Shown here piece by piece: positions 1-6,294 of a stretch of DNA of 7,774 nucleotides. The position numbers and the translations under genes are program-made. Within the stretch, counting starts at the first letter, position 1, and every line of letters starts with the position of its first letter. The notes under the pieces were generated by a model. The model saw only the letters and a program-made list of their open reading frames with translations. It made no database searches and had not been told where the DNA came from. The stretch is from CAZRIE01 sp964600075 (GTDB lineage: Bacteria; Bacteroidota; Bacteroidia; Flavobacteriales; Flavobacteriaceae): assembly GCA_964600075.1 (NCBI GenBank), contig CAZRIE010000157.1, positions 1-7,774 of the forward strand, given 5' to 3'.

Positions 1-453
1 ATGTGGAGTCTTGTCAGCGACCTCTTCAATATCCATTCCTCCTTCGGTAGAATACATAATCATATTTCGACTCGTACCTCTATTCAACAAAACGGACATA
101 TAAAATTCGCTTGTCTCGCTATCACCTGGGTAATATACATCTTCAGCTACCAATACTTGGTGTACTTTTTTTCCTTCAGCTGAAGTTTGGGGCGTAATCA
201 GGTTCATACCAATCATATTACCAGCAATTTCCTCAACTTCCTTTAAGTTCTTAGCCAACTTTACACCTCCGCCTTTACCTCTTCCCCCGGCGTGTACCTG
301 GGCCTTGATGACATGCCATCCGGTGCCGGTCTCCGCAGTCAAATGTTTTGCTGCTTCAACAGCTTCCTTTGCATTATGGGCAACTATTCCACGCTGAATG
401 CGCACACCGAAAGTGGCCAAAATTTCCTTTCCTTGGTACTCGTGAAGATTCAT
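1..453 (-). CDS. sucC: Succinyl-CoA synthetase beta subunit (ADP-forming), N-terminal part
   Basis: This is the first 151 codons of the beta subunit of succinate-CoA ligase, which interconverts succinyl-CoA and succinate with ADP/ATP phosphorylation in the cytoplasmic TCA cycle, as a complex with SucD. The reading frame opens with MNLHEYQGKEIL, the classic SucC start. It continues with the ATP-grasp nucleotide-binding segment around residues 48-65 (VIKAQVHAGGRGKGGGVK, lysine 50 and the glycine-rich GGRGKGGG loop). The last residues in the window are EEVADKTPH, matching the family around residue 150 of a protein normally about 390-400 residues long. The missing 3' part is due only to the window edge; no frameshift is seen. 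The ATG at 451-453 has no Shine-Dalgarno, which is normal for Bacteroidota. The next gene upstream on the same strand is the LON-domain gene, 160 bp away. The family is certain; ADP rather than GDP specificity is inferred from the bacterial type. Confidence 0.97.
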   Translation of the reverse strand, partial: MNLHEYQGKEILATFGVRIQRGIVAHNAKEAVEAAKHLTAETGTGWHVIKAQVHAGGRGKGGGVKLAKNLKEVEEIAGNMIGMNLITPQTSAEGKKVHQVLVAEDVYYPGDSETSEFYMSVLLNRGTSRNMIMYSTEGGMDIEEVADKTPH

Positions 454-613
454 ATGTTAAGGGTGTATTTATGTTTGTTGGTAAAAATAGGAAAATAGTT
501 GGCAGCAGCCAGTAACGGATGGTAGTAAAAAGTTGAAAATCAAAAATTTTTAAGGGTTAACCGTTTTTATTACTCCAGACTATAAACCCCTGACTGCAAC
601 TGCAAACTTTTAA
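454..613 (-). other. Spacer between the LON-domain gene and sucC
   Basis: This 160-bp AT-rich spacer lies upstream of sucC and downstream of the LON-domain gene. I found no coding remnant, strong hairpin with a T-run, or good promoter. Read on the minus strand, TATTTTTA close to sucC fits the -7 consensus TAnnTTTG in 5 of 6 fixed positions but has no proper TTTG at the right distance. A TTTG just after the LON stop is followed 20 nt later only by the poor match TAGTCTGG. sucC may have its own weak or activator-dependent promoter here, or be read through from the LON gene; the sequence does not decide. Confidence 0.4.
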
Positions 614-1252
614 TTAGATTTTAAAGTCTTCAAAATCTAACGGATCGAAATTTTTGAAGTCGCCGTTCATTTTTATGGTCTTCTTTGTACGGTCTACTTC
701 GGCCAAAACAGTAATCGTAGAAAGCAGGTGAGCTTTTATAAACGTTAACCGCTCACTCTCTTTTGCCATTTGCAGCAATTGATATTCTTGCTCAAACGAA
801 AGACCCATTTTATGCGCAAGTACATAGCTATTGAATTTTTCTAAAGGCAAAGGTGCAAACGGCACAGCCATTAATTCATAGAGCTCATGTATCTTATCAA
901 GCACCTCAAGTTTTAACGACGGGTCGGCATCATTGACATTATCCAAAAATTCGATAACTCCACCGGCATAAAGTTTGCCCTCCATTTTATTATCAAAACT
1001 TAGGATTCGGAAAACTTGGCGTGCGACACAGGTAACATCCATCTCACCTTCACCATAGGTGTTCACGATTTCGACCAATTGAACTTCGGTACCGTAAGCC
1101 ACATTATTATTGATATATACAGGAATTCCGAAGGTAATGGCCTCTTTTCTGCAGTCTTGTATCAATTCTTTATACCGATCTTCAAATATGTGAAGCGGTA
1201 CAGTCTCACCAGGGAAAAATATGGACTGTAATGGAAAAAGGGGCAATTTCAT
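614..1252 (-). CDS. Stand-alone LON substrate-binding-domain protein
   Basis: This 212-residue cytoplasmic protein consists almost wholly of the N-terminal substrate-binding domain of Lon proteases (LON_substr_bdg family). The opening is characteristic: MKLPLFPLQSIFFPGETVPL followed by HIFEDRYKELI, the strand-loop-strand signature of that domain. A middle GEGEMDVTCVARQVFRIL segment matches the typical 'D(V/I)...G..RF.I' strand, and the C-terminal half is helical (about residues 115-190). There is no AAA+ ATPase or Ser-Lys protease domain and no signal peptide, so it is not a truncated Lon but a member of the widespread LON-domain-only family of about 190-220 residues. Its biochemical role is not established; peptide or protein binding is inferred from Lon. 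It reads toward sucC and is divergent from lysA, with two consensus-like promoters at 1294-1337. The ATG at 1250-1252 directly begins the conserved domain, which supports this start. Confidence 0.9.
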   Translation of the reverse strand: MKLPLFPLQSIFFPGETVPLHIFEDRYKELIQDCRKEAITFGIPVYINNNVAYGTEVQLVEIVNTYGEGEMDVTCVARQVFRILSFDNKMEGKLYAGGVIEFLDNVNDADPSLKLEVLDKIHELYELMAVPFAPLPLEKFNSYVLAHKMGLSFEQEYQLLQMAKESERLTFIKAHLLSTITVLAEVDRTKKTIKMNGDFKNFDPLDFEDFKI

Positions 1253-1293
1253 GCGGTATTATTTAGTTGTTGCTTGTAGTAAAACTTCTTGGA

Positions 1294-1323
1294 CAAATCT
1301 AATATCCAAAAATACAACGCAAA
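1294..1323 (-). promoter_or_regulatory. Second tandem -33/-7 promoter for the LON-domain gene (proximal)
   Basis: On the minus strand TTTG (1320-1323) is followed by 18 nt and TAGATTTG (1294-1301), again a full match to TAnnTTTG. It overlaps the distal promoter and is shifted 13 nt toward the gene, so the two could not be occupied together. The predicted start is near 1287, about 35 nt before the ATG. One of the two may be the real promoter and the other a chance match in AT-rich DNA. Confidence 0.5.
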
Positions 1324-1337
1324 AAACAACTGGCAAA
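1307..1337 (-). promoter_or_regulatory. Bacteroidota -33/-7 promoter for the LON-domain gene (distal)
   Basis: On the minus strand TTTG (1334-1337) is followed by exactly 19 nt and then TATTTTTG (1307-1314). This matches the Bacteroidota sigma-70 consensus TTTG-N(about 19)-TAnnTTTG at every fixed position. Transcription would begin near 1300, leaving a leader of about 50 nt before the ATG at 1252. This is a consensus match only; the start site is inferred. Confidence 0.65.
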
Positions 1338-1344
1338 TTTTAAA

Positions 1345-1354
1345 GAAAGCTTTC
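1345..1354. promoter_or_regulatory. Palindrome GAAAGCTTTC, possible operator
   Basis: GAAAGCTTTC is a perfect 10-bp palindrome in the LON/lysA divergent region. Around it, AAaGAAAGCTTTCaTT keeps the symmetry for two more pairs after one mismatch. It lies 7 bp upstream of the -33 box of the distal LON promoter and about 50-60 bp upstream of the lysA -33 box, which suits a regulator acting on both. No T-run follows it, so it is not a terminator. No known regulator site is recognised, and a chance palindrome of this size is plausible. Confidence 0.25.
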
Positions 1355-1374
1355 ATTTGTTATAAAAATAACAT

Positions 1375-1406
1375 TTTGTTGTATTTTTTTATATGTAGTA
1401 GATTTT
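1375..1406 (+). promoter_or_regulatory. Possible second, upstream lysA promoter
   Basis: TTTG (1375-1378), 20 nt, then TAGATTTT (1399-1406) fits the -33/-7 pattern with one mismatch in the last base of the -7 element. It would start transcription near 1412-1414, about 43 nt before the ATG. It is weaker than the downstream site, and its -7 end touches the -33 box of that site. Confidence 0.3.
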
Positions 1407-1437
1407 TTGCCCATATCGACTTAAGACATTAGATTTG
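1406..1437 (+). promoter_or_regulatory. Bacteroidota -33/-7 promoter for lysA
   Basis: TTTG (1406-1409), 20 nt, then TAGATTTG (1430-1437) matches the Bacteroidota consensus at every fixed position. Transcription would start at about 1443-1446, giving a very short leader of roughly 10-13 nt before the ATG at 1456. Because the -7 box covers the alternative TTG at 1435, this promoter argues strongly for the ATG as the true start of lysA. Confidence 0.6.
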
Positions 1438-1455
1438 CCGCAAAGACAAAGAAAT

Positions 1456-2697
1456 ATGAATCCTATCGATTTGCTGAAGATTGCAAAAACTTATGGAGAC
1501 CCTGTTTACGTTTATGACTCAGGTAAAATAATCTCTCAGTTTCAACGCTTGACCAACGCTTTTGCTGGCGTTAAAAAATTAAAACTCAACTATGCTGCAA
1601 AGGCGCTATCGAATATTGCCATACTCAAACTAATGAACAGTTTAGGCAGCGGCCTTGATACGGTTTCGATTCAAGAGGTTCAATTGGGGCTACTTGCCGG
1701 ATTCAAACCAGAATCGATAATTTTCACTCCGAACGGAGTTTCACTGGAGGAAATCGAGGAGGCCGGAAAATTGGGCGTTCGCATAAATATCGATAACCTT
1801 TCTATCTTGGAACAGTTTGGCGACAATCATCCTGACATTCCTGTATGCGTTCGTATCAATCCGCATGTAATGGCAGGTGGGAATTCCAAGATTTCGGTAG
1901 GTCATATCGATTCAAAATTCGGTATCAGCATTCATCAAATTCCGCACTTATTGCGAATCGTCGAATTAACAAAGATGAATATCAATGGTATACATATGCA
2001 TACCGGTAGTGATATTTTAGACATCGATGTCTTTCTTTATGCCTCTGAAATACTCTTTGAAACTGCCAAGAATTTCAAAAATCTTGATTTTATCGATTTC
2101 GGTAGCGGTTTCAAGGTACCTTATAAAGAAGGTGATATCGAGACCAATGTTGAAGAACTCGGCAAAAAATTAGGATCTCGATTCAATGATTTCTGCAAGG
2201 AATATGGCAAAGAATTGACGTTAGCCTTTGAGCCTGGCAAATTTTTGGTAAGCGAAGCGGGCAATTTTCTCGCAAAAGTGAACGTCGTAAAACAAACTAC
2301 ATCTACCGTATTTGCAAGCATAGATTCAGGTTTTAACCATCTGATCCGCCCAATGTTCTATGGGGCCACCCACCAAATTATCAACATATCAAACCCCGAG
2401 GGCAGGGAGCGCTATTATTCAGTGGTCGGCTATATTTGCGAAACCGATACGTTCGCCAGCAATAAACGTATCAACGAAATTTCAGAAGGAGATATACTTT
2501 GTTTCAAAAATACTGGTGCCTATTGCTTCACCATGGCCAGTAACTACAACTCTAGATTTCGACCACCAGAAGTACTTTGGCATGAGGGTAAGGCAATCTT
2601 GATTCGGGAGCGAGAATCTTTTGACGACCTCATCAAACATCAGGTAGATGTCAAAGATCTTTATTTAGCCAAAAAGGAAAAAGCGGTAGTAAAATAA
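1456..2697 (+). CDS. lysA: Diaminopimelate decarboxylase
   Basis: LysA removes CO2 from meso-diaminopimelate to give L-lysine, the last step of lysine synthesis, in the cytoplasm. The 413-residue protein has the fold-type III PLP decarboxylase layout: an alanine-racemase-like barrel (about residues 20-275) and a C-terminal beta domain. Visible residues are the PLP Schiff-base lysine K49 in LNYAAKAL, H182 in HMHTGS, the phosphate-binding glycine loop at 216-218 in DFGSGFKVPY, EPGKF at 259-263, the C328-E329 pair in CETDTF (donated across the dimer), and the PLP-contacting Y356 in GAYCFTMASNYNSR. FGSGFKVPY in place of the GGGLG loop is typical of the Bacteroidota branch. An in-frame TTG at 1435 would add seven residues (MPQRQRN), but it lies inside the -7 promoter box, so the ATG at 1456 is chosen. 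Related decarboxylases share the fold, but the C-terminal motifs favour LysA. The thioredoxin-like gene follows after 58 bp. Confidence 0.95.
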   Translation: MNPIDLLKIAKTYGDPVYVYDSGKIISQFQRLTNAFAGVKKLKLNYAAKALSNIAILKLMNSLGSGLDTVSIQEVQLGLLAGFKPESIIFTPNGVSLEEIEEAGKLGVRINIDNLSILEQFGDNHPDIPVCVRINPHVMAGGNSKISVGHIDSKFGISIHQIPHLLRIVELTKMNINGIHMHTGSDILDIDVFLYASEILFETAKNFKNLDFIDFGSGFKVPYKEGDIETNVEELGKKLGSRFNDFCKEYGKELTLAFEPGKFLVSEAGNFLAKVNVVKQTTSTVFASIDSGFNHLIRPMFYGATHQIINISNPEGRERYYSVVGYICETDTFASNKRINEISEGDILCFKNTGAYCFTMASNYNSRFRPPEVLWHEGKAILIRERESFDDLIKHQVDVKDLYLAKKEKAVVK

Positions 2698-2755
2698 ACC
2701 CGTTACATTTTCGTTAGCTTTGGTATAGTTGTTGGACTAATCATAAAAAATCGAG

Positions 2756-3292
2756 ATGAAAGGATTTTCTTTACAGTTTTCCAAAGTCGCACTGTTTCTA
2801 TTTCTAGCAGTGACTACCTTGGCTGCCAATGCCCAAGAAGTCAAATGGCTGACCTTCGACGAAGCTGCTAAACTGGCCACGACCGAAAAAAATCCGAAAA
2901 AAATATTTATCGATGTGTACACTGATTGGTGTGGATGGTGTAAAAAAATGGACAAAGACACCTTTCAAAACCCAAAAGTAGCCGCCTATATGGCTGAAAA
3001 CTTTTATATGGTGAAGTTAGACGGAGAGGGCAAGGAACCTATCGAGTTCAAAGGAAAAACATATAAGTTTGTACCCTCTGGAAGAAATGGTTACCACGAG
3101 TTTGCCTCAGCCCTGCTTCAAGGCCGCTTAAGCTACCCAACTACTATTTTTTTGGATGAGGAAATGAATATGCTCTCACCGGTACCCGGTTACCAAAAAC
3201 CAAAGCCTTTTTTGAATATCGCCAGGTATTTTGGGGATAATATTTACAAGGAGAAGGATTGGAAAGCCTACGAAGAGAATGAAAGCAAGTAA
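2756..3292 (+). CDS. Exported thioredoxin-fold protein with CGWC active site
   Basis: This 178-residue protein belongs to the thioredoxin-like superfamily (Thioredoxin_7 / DUF255-like type). Residues 1-26 form a Sec signal peptide: Lys2, a hydrophobic core VALFLFLAVTTLA, and an ANA cleavage site followed by QE. The mature part starts near residue 27 and has the redox motif CGWC at 59-62 after the strand IFIDVYTDW, then KKMDKDTF as in this group. The cis-proline is P128 in SYPTTIFLDE. An insertion with a PSGRNGYHEFASALLQGR stretch (about 107-124) lies between the two motifs. A periplasmic thiol-disulfide role (reductase or isomerase) is inferred; its partner is unknown. No transmembrane segment other than the signal is seen. 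The ATG lies 58 bp after lysA with no clear promoter or terminator between, so co-transcription is possible. Confidence 0.9.
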   Translation: MKGFSLQFSKVALFLFLAVTTLAANAQEVKWLTFDEAAKLATTEKNPKKIFIDVYTDWCGWCKKMDKDTFQNPKVAAYMAENFYMVKLDGEGKEPIEFKGKTYKFVPSGRNGYHEFASALLQGRLSYPTTIFLDEEMNMLSPVPGYQKPKPFLNIARYFGDNIYKEKDWKAYEENESK

Positions 3293-3327
3293 CCTCTACC
3301 AAAGATTTCTATAGCCTTTACGAATAG

Positions 3328-3359
3328 TTTGCAGGCATCGCTCGTTTTACTTAATTTTC
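3328..3359 (+). promoter_or_regulatory. Possible -33/-7 promoter for the M1 peptidase gene
   Basis: TTTG (3328-3331), 20 nt, then TAATTTTC (3352-3359) fits the Bacteroidota pattern with only the final G of TAnnTTTG replaced by C. It lies in the 117-bp gap after the thioredoxin-like gene and would start transcription near 3366, about 44 nt before the ATG. The match is imperfect, so confidence is modest. Confidence 0.35.
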
Positions 3360-3409
3360 ACGAAATACCACTACGGCCAATAAGACCCGAAACGATTACG
3401 TGATAATAG

Positions 3410-5980
3410 ATGAAAAACGTTGCCCTTTTTCTTCTTGCATGCCTGTCTCTGCTCTCCTGTAGAGAATCCAGCTCAGGCACCTCTCTTCTAGAATCGGGCG
3501 TTCCGCTAGTGTTGGCAGAATATCGTAGCGAACAGGTTTCCAATGTGGTCTATACCCTGTATTTTTCAATTCCAAAAAAAAAAGAAACACCGATTTCCGC
3601 TAAACTAAAGCTTGAACTAGAAATCAAAAACTTAGAAAAACCTTTATACCTAGATTTTAAGGAGCATACAGAAAACATTCTTTCAATCTCTTCCAACGGA
3701 AAAAAAATGCCGATACGGCACGAACAGGAACATATCATCATTTCTTCCAAGAACTTACAATTGGGCAAAAACCGGATTGAAATCGATTTTTTGGCCGGAG
3801 AGTTATCTCTTAACCGCAATGATGAATTCCTCTATACGCTACTGGTGCCTGATCGTGCGAGAACCCTGTTCCCATGTTTTGACCAGCCGAACATCAAGGC
3901 AAATTACAACCTCACCATTACGGCACCGGAAAACTGGTACGTACTCTGCGGGGCGGTCGAAGAAAATCGGTCTACCGAAGGGGATTTCGTGACACACTAC
4001 TTTGGTGCCACCGATAAAATGAGCACTTATCTGTTCTCTTTTGTAGCAGGAATGTTCGAAAGCGTGACACAGAATCAAGGACAAACTAATATGACCCTAA
4101 TTTATCGGGAGAACGATACTGAAAAGATTGCATACAGCACGGACACCATTTTTCGTTTACATCGACAAGCGGTATCGTTTTTAGAAGATTATACAGCCTA
4201 TAAATTTCCCTTTCAAAAATTAGATTTTGCCACTATTCCCGGATTCCAGTACGGAGGCATGGAACATGTGGGCGCCATTCAATATCGGGAAAATGCCTTG
4301 TTCTTGGATCAAAGTGCCACTGAAAACCAGAAATTACGCAGGGCCAAACTGATTGCGCACGAAACGGCCCATATGTGGTTCGGAGATTTGGTTACCATGG
4401 ATTGGTTCAACGATGTATGGATGAAAGAGGTATTTGCGAATTTTATGGCGGACAAAATTGTGAATCCCGCCTTTCCGAACATCGATCATAAGCTTGCTTT
4501 TATGACCACTCATTATCCGAGGGCCTATGGTGAAGACCGCACCATAGGCACCAACCCTATCCGTCAGGAACTTAAAAACTTGAACAATGCCGGGTCGCTC
4601 TACGGAAGTATCATCTATAACAAGGCCCCAATTATGATGCGACAATTAGAGGTCGTTATGGGGAGAAAAGCTTTTCAACAAGGACTACGGGAATATATTA
4701 AGGCCTTTGCGAACGGTAATGCCAAATGGAACGACCTTATCACCATACTGGACCAGAAAACCACTACTGATCTAGAAGAATGGAGCAAAGTTTGGGTAAA
4801 TCAATCCGGAAGGCCATTGTTTTCCGATCGGATTACATATGACGCGAGCGATAAGATTCAGTCCTTTGAAATCCTCCAAAAAGCCGAGAATAAAGGGGAA
4901 GGCATATGGCCGCAAACTTTTGATATCACCCTGATGTATCCCGATACCTTACAAACAATTTCGGTACATAGCAAGAACGAAAAAATAAATCTTAAAGAGG
5001 TAATCGGCCTACGTAGGCCAAAAACAGTTATTTATAATACCAACGGTATGGGTTATGGCGTTTTTCCTTTCGATACTACGGCAATCGATGACATTGCCGA
5101 CATGGACGATGCTGTTACTAGGGGATATGCCTATATCAACGGCTATGAAAATGCACTGAACGGAACTATTCCCATAATACCCATTTTTGACCTGTATCGA
5201 AAAGGGTTGTCATCGGAAAGGAATACACTTTTGGCCGAACTTGTTTCCCGCTACATGCGTTCCATATTCTGGAACTACCTTACCGAAACCCAGCGAACCG
5301 CTATTCTTTCATCCTTGGAAAAACAATTGCTGGCGCAGTTACAATCCGATTTGCCGTCGGATATCAAAAAAATCCTATTCCAAACTTTTCGCTCCGTTGC
5401 CTATTCCGATTCGGGAAAAGCGCAATTGTACCGTATCTGGAATAAGGAGACCGTAATCCCCGGGCTCAAGCTCAACGAAGATGATTATACCGAAATGGCC
5501 ATGATTCTCAGTCTCTACGGACATCAAAATCAAGCAGCAATTCTTGTCAAGACTAAAAACGGCATCAGCAATCCTGATAAACTCAAAAGGTTCGAATTTC
5601 TATTGCCCGCCCTTTCCACAGATGTAACTGTGCGCGATAGTTTTTTTGAATCTCTAAAAGATGAGAAGAACAGGGAAAAAGAAGCATGGGTATTGGACGC
5701 CCTTGGTTTTATCAATCATCCAACACGACAAGATGATGCCATCAAACACCTAAAAGCAAGCTTAGAACTATTGGGTGAAATTCAGCGTACGGGCGATATC
5801 TTTTTTCCAAAAGGTTGGTTGAACGGTACAATCGGTAAATATACTTCCGCGGATGCCTATCAGATTCTGGAGGAATATCTGGCCGCCAACCCCGATTTGA
5901 ATCCTGCACTTCTAAAAAAATTACTGCAGGCTTCAGATGATTTAAAACGAAATCAAGTAATCCACAAAATTATACCGTAG
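3410..5980 (+). CDS. M1-family zinc metallo-aminopeptidase, lipoprotein
   Basis: This 856-residue aminopeptidase N-like enzyme would remove N-terminal residues from peptides. The start MKNVALFLLACLSLLSC ends in a lipobox (LLSC, lipidated Cys17), so it is probably anchored in a membrane facing the periplasm or surface. Order: N-terminal beta domain (about 30-240), thermolysin-like catalytic domain (about 240-460), then a long partly helical C-terminal region. The exopeptidase motif is GGMEH at 282-286, with E285 expected to bind the free amino terminus. The zinc site is HETAH at 317-321 with E318 as the general base, and the third ligand E340 lies 18 residues later in WMKEVFANF. Y403 in IIYNKAPI is the likely transition-state tyrosine. 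All catalytic residues are intact. A 10-adenine tract encodes P55 and K56-K58. The ATG has no Shine-Dalgarno. The amidohydrolase remnant follows 47 bp downstream. M1 membership is certain; substrate preference is not readable. Confidence 0.95.
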   Translation: MKNVALFLLACLSLLSCRESSSGTSLLESGVPLVLAEYRSEQVSNVVYTLYFSIPKKKETPISAKLKLELEIKNLEKPLYLDFKEHTENILSISSNGKKMPIRHEQEHIIISSKNLQLGKNRIEIDFLAGELSLNRNDEFLYTLLVPDRARTLFPCFDQPNIKANYNLTITAPENWYVLCGAVEENRSTEGDFVTHYFGATDKMSTYLFSFVAGMFESVTQNQGQTNMTLIYRENDTEKIAYSTDTIFRLHRQAVSFLEDYTAYKFPFQKLDFATIPGFQYGGMEHVGAIQYRENALFLDQSATENQKLRRAKLIAHETAHMWFGDLVTMDWFNDVWMKEVFANFMADKIVNPAFPNIDHKLAFMTTHYPRAYGEDRTIGTNPIRQELKNLNNAGSLYGSIIYNKAPIMMRQLEVVMGRKAFQQGLREYIKAFANGNAKWNDLITILDQKTTTDLEEWSKVWVNQSGRPLFSDRITYDASDKIQSFEILQKAENKGEGIWPQTFDITLMYPDTLQTISVHSKNEKINLKEVIGLRRPKTVIYNTNGMGYGVFPFDTTAIDDIADMDDAVTRGYAYINGYENALNGTIPIIPIFDLYRKGLSSERNTLLAELVSRYMRSIFWNYLTETQRTAILSSLEKQLLAQLQSDLPSDIKKILFQTFRSVAYSDSGKAQLYRIWNKETVIPGLKLNEDDYTEMAMILSLYGHQNQAAILVKTKNGISNPDKLKRFEFLLPALSTDVTVRDSFFESLKDEKNREKEAWVLDALGFINHPTRQDDAIKHLKASLELLGEIQRTGDIFFPKGWLNGTIGKYTSADAYQILEEYLAANPDLNPALLKKLLQASDDLKRNQVIHKIIP
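3574..3583 (+). repeat. A10 homopolymer inside the M1 peptidase gene
   Basis: Ten consecutive adenines run from the last base of Pro55 through three AAA lysine codons, followed by GAA. The tract is in frame here and the gene is open to its end. Tracts this long are prone to polymerase slippage, and loss or gain of one base would end translation early, before the catalytic domain. Confidence 0.8.
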
Positions 5981-6027
5981 ACCGGAGTATCGACCAATTA
6001 GGAATTCATATACAAAATAGCCTTACT

Positions 6028-6294
6028 ATGATAGCGATATGTAGAACAACCCTGATTATTTTCATTGCATTTTTTGTGCAAATGCACTTGTTGATTGCCC
6101 AAAGCAAAGCGCTGTATTTTTGAAAACTAATGGAAGGTAAAGATTACGTGGTAGAAAACGCTGTAACCTTCATCTTGCAATCGCATCGTTAAAGTGTGCA
6201 CCAAAACGGTATATTTATTCCTGAAAAACGGAAATCCATGGACTTGAAGGCGAACATGCCCAATTCTGGATCAATCGACGCGCATACCCATATT
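6028..6294 (+). pseudogene. Remnant of a secreted amidohydrolase (imidazolonepropionase-like), 5' fragment
   Basis: This is the decayed first fifth or so of an exported metal-dependent amidohydrolase (Amidohydro_1 superfamily; intact members are usually 400 or more residues). Frame 1 opens at ATG 6028 with a signal peptide (MIAICRTTLIIFIAFF..., ending LIAQ), then SKALYF and a TGA at 6121. The same frame resumes as KLMEGKDYVVENAVTFI, matching the family's 'NG+L.DG....ENAVV.I' strand, and meets TAA at 6190. A second frame from 6176 gives CNRIVKVCTK, the expected '..+I.KVG.K' strand. Frame 1 returns at 6208 with GIFIPEKRKSMDLK and reaches GSIDAHTHI (6268-6294), the 'PG.IDAHTH' metal-binding motif. 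Two stops plus paired indels rule out a functional product. Similarity ends at the guaB stop codon, as if a deletion removed the rest. It lies 47 bp behind the M1 gene. The family call rests on motif order, not on a search. Confidence 0.75.

Larger units (their letters stand above)
1294..1437. repeat. 10-bp inverted repeat framing the divergent intergenic region
   Basis: CAAATCTAAT at 1294-1303 is the exact reverse complement of ATTAGATTTG at 1428-1437. Extending inward, 12 of 13 positions match. Each arm contains a full -7 element (TAGATTFG is not intended here; the element is TAGATTTG), one facing the LON gene and one facing lysA. The arms are 124 bp apart, too far for a useful hairpin, so they are better read as matching promoter cores or paired protein sites than as a terminator. 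Confidence 0.55.

Noticed and set aside
1..498. Plus-strand open frames at 1-183 and 292-498
   Set aside because: They lie antisense to the clear SucC N-terminus on the minus strand, and their translations show no domain or family wording.
454..613. sucC promoter in the LON-sucC spacer
   Set aside because: No TTTG and TAnnTTTG pair at proper spacing; only partial matches that AT-rich DNA gives by chance.
1435..1455. TTG start adding MPQRQRN to LysA
   Set aside because: The codon sits within a consensus -7 promoter element, the added residues are not typical of the family, and a good ATG follows.
3458..3480. Surface-export signal after the lipidated cysteine of the M1 lipoprotein
   Set aside because: The residues after Cys17 (RESSSG) lack the clear acidic cluster reported for Bacteroidota surface lipoproteins, so I do not assign the outer surface.
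4334..4645. Minus-strand open frame of 103 codons inside the M1 peptidase gene
   Set aside because: It lies opposite the catalytic HETAH region, which is plainly coding on the plus strand; the antisense translation resembles nothing known.
6028..6123. A 31-codon ORF that could be a small membrane peptide
   Set aside because: It looks like a signal peptide, and the same frame continues after the TGA with amidohydrolase-like sequence, so a broken 5' end explains it better than a stand-alone peptide.
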